From: Actinoplanes lobatus
GTDB taxonomy: Bacteria > Actinomycetota > Actinomycetes > Mycobacteriales > Micromonosporaceae
Assembly: GCF_014205215.1 (NCBI RefSeq)
Contig: NZ_JACHNC010000001.1
Coordinates: 1,307,001 to 1,371,000 of the forward strand
DNA length: 64,000 nucleotides
Reading direction: 5' to 3'
Shown here: positions 62,711 to 64,000 of the stretch, piece after piece
Layout of the letters: each line of letters begins with the position of its first letter
How positions within the stretch are numbered: the stretch's first letter is position 1
Position numbers and translations under genes: made by a program
The notes under the pieces: model-generated
Databases searched by the model: none
Told to the model about the DNA's origin: nothing
What the model saw: only the letters and a program-made list of their open reading frames with translations

Positions 62711-63847
62711 ATGAATCGGACACCGCTGCCCCGGCCCACCCTGGTCCCGGGCCTGTCCCGCTTCTGGCGCACCGCGGGCGAGCTGCAACTGGGGCTCGAT
62801 CCCGCGCACGCCGTGCTGCTGCGGCTGCCCGATCCCCGGGCCGCCCGGCTCCTCGATCTGCTGGACGGCGACCGCGCTGAGCGGCTCGTCCTGGTCCGGG
62901 CCGCCGAGCTGGACATCCCACCGGCCGACGCCCGCACCCTGCTGGACCTGCTGCACGAGGCGGGCCTGGTGCTGCCCGCCGCCTCGCTGCTGCCCGCCGC
63001 CCTGCCGTCGATCGTCCGGGACCGGCTCACCGCCGAGGCCGCGGCTCTCGCGCTGGACGGCGCCGCCCGTTCCCGCGGGCCGGCCTCCGACCGGTCCGGC
63101 CCGTCGCCCGCTCAGATCCTGCGCCGCCGCCGGGAGGCCCGCGTGGTGCTCACCGGACGGGGCCGGCTGGGCTCGACCATCGCGGTCGCGCTGGCCCAGG
63201 CCGGGGTGGGGCACGTGTTCCCGGACCTGGCCGGGGTGGTCGGGCCGGCCGAGATCACCGGCAGCCCGCTGCTCGCGTCCGACGTCGGCAGCCCTCGCCA
63301 CGAGGCCGTCACCGCGGCGCTGGAGCGGATCGTGCCGGGCACCGGGGTGCACCCGCTCCGGCGTATGCCCGCTTCGCTCGTCATCCAGCTGGCCCACGAC
63401 GAACCACCCGCCCTCGTCGCGGCCGGGCACGAGGCACGCCGTCAGCCGCATCTGTCCGTGACGATGCGCGACGGCGCCGGGGTGATCGGGCCGCTCGTGC
63501 CGGCCGCCGGCGCGCCCTGCCTGAACTGCCTGGATCTTCATCGCCGGGATCGGGACGACGGCTGGACCGGGATCGCTCCTCCGGCCGCCCCGGACGGGGT
63601 CGAGCCGTGCACGGTCACCACGCTGCTCGCCGCCACCGCCTACGCGACCGGCGAGGCGCTCGCCTTCCTGGACGGGGCCACGCCGGAGACCCTCGGCGCC
63701 GCCGTGGAGATCTCCGCGGCCGGCCGGTTCCGGCGCCGGACCTGGCCGCCGCACCCCCGATGTGGTTGCCAGAGGGGTCGGCGGAGGCCAACCTTCACCG
63801 GACCTTCACCGCATAACCACCAAACCACCTTCCGGCGGGCCAGATGA
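62711..63847 (+). CDS. ThiF/cyclodehydratase-like protein
   Basis: A 378-residue protein with the layout of ThiF-family and TOMM cyclodehydratase-like proteins. An N-terminal winged-helix-like region (ELQLGLDPAHAVLLRLP) is followed by a Rossmann region (VVLTGRGRLGSTIAVALAQAG) and a late CLNCLDLHRRDRDDGW motif, which holds the Cys pair typical of the group. No precursor peptide or partner enzyme is nearby, so it is more likely a conserved actinobacterial ThiF-like protein than part of a RiPP pathway. The ATG at 62711 has no clear ribosome site, so the transcript may be leaderless or nearly so. Confidence 0.8.
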   Translation: MNRTPLPRPTLVPGLSRFWRTAGELQLGLDPAHAVLLRLPDPRAARLLDLLDGDRAERLVLVRAAELDIPPADARTLLDLLHEAGLVLPAASLLPAALPSIVRDRLTAEAAALALDGAARSRGPASDRSGPSPAQILRRRREARVVLTGRGRLGSTIAVALAQAGVGHVFPDLAGVVGPAEITGSPLLASDVGSPRHEAVTAALERIVPGTGVHPLRRMPASLVIQLAHDEPPALVAAGHEARRQPHLSVTMRDGAGVIGPLVPAAGAPCLNCLDLHRRDRDDGWTGIAPPAAPDGVEPCTVTTLLAATAYATGEALAFLDGATPETLGAAVEISAAGRFRRRTWPPHPRCGCQRGRRRPTFTGPSPHNHQTTFRRAR

Positions 63848-63874
63848 GGACCGGACGTCGGTCACAATGATCTG

Positions 63875-64000
63875 GTGACGGACATACCGCGCCGCGCCGC
63901 TTCCCGGACGGCGAAGCTAGCCGCACTTCCACTCGGTTTCGCTGGGCGTGCCGCCCTCGGTCTCGGCAAACGTGCCGTCGGCATAGCGTCCGACGTCATC
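63875..64000 (+). CDS. AarF/ABC1/UbiB family atypical kinase (partial)
   Basis: A GTG at 63875 opens a frame that runs off the window: TDIPRRAASRTAKLAALPLG followed by FAGRAALGLGKRAVGIASDV. This N-terminus matches AarF/ABC1/UbiB proteins, where the region carries the ExxK-type helices just before the kinase core. Only 42 codons are visible, so the assignment rests on this short match. Confidence 0.7.
   Translation, partial: MTDIPRRAASRTAKLAALPLGFAGRAALGLGKRAVGIASDVI

Noticed and set aside
62711..63847. RiPP (thiazole/oxazole) biosynthesis cluster
   Set aside because: There is no precursor peptide, YcaO or dehydrogenase gene beside the ThiF-like gene.

Overview
The window is high-GC actinobacterial DNA, most likely from a Micromonosporaceae member such as an Actinoplanes relative. 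This is inferred from the base composition, GTG starts, hairpin terminators and the family content of the right-hand genes (UPF0182, PDZ-Lon, DUF2342 peptidase, DUF5679, AarF/UbiB). No species can be named from the sequence alone. There is no rRNA, transposase, integrase or CRISPR array.

Bases 1 to about 53,200 are a large part of a nonribosomal peptide gene cluster that continues past the left edge. On the minus strand lie four NRPS genes: NRPS-0 (partial, C domain at the edge), NRPS-A (C-A-T-E-C, serine code followed by epimerization), NRPS-B (A-T-C-A-T) and the giant NRPS-C (six C-A-T modules ending in a serine beta-lactamase/PBP-like domain instead of a normal thioesterase). NRPS-A ends in an orphan C domain and NRPS-B begins with an orphan A domain, so A, B and C probably work in that order and add at least nine residues. 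Two MbtH proteins, a type II thioesterase and an Sfp-type PPTase support them. A SyrP-like Fe/2-oxoglutarate hydroxylase and a three-gene set (SbnB-like, SbnA-like, carbamoyltransferase) point to hydroxylated residues and to 2,3-diaminopropionate, possibly carbamoylated to a ureido residue as in the viomycin family. A leuA paralogue and a catalytically stripped transthyretin-like protein lie further right.

Export and self-protection genes (MFS, MmpL, lipoprotein) sit among the NRPS genes. An ArsR-type regulator and two paralogous one-TM coiled-coil proteins go with them. The regulator's own promoter and the promoter region of the MmpL operon share an inverted repeat, TGTMA-N8-TKACA. Pathway regulators are a SARP, a LAL-type LuxR protein and a large AfsR-like SARP. 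GATA-containing elements, several arranged as direct repeats at 11-bp spacing, recur in six intergenic regions and probably mark the pathway regulon.

From about 53.7 kb on the content is housekeeping: two initiator tRNA genes 1 kb apart with a minisatellite between them, a UPF0182 membrane protein, a PDZ-Lon protease, a DUF2342 putative metallopeptidase, a DUF2064-like protein, a YgjP-type metallopeptidase, a small zinc ribbon, a ThiF-like protein preceded by three perfect DnaA boxes, and the start of an AarF/UbiB kinase.
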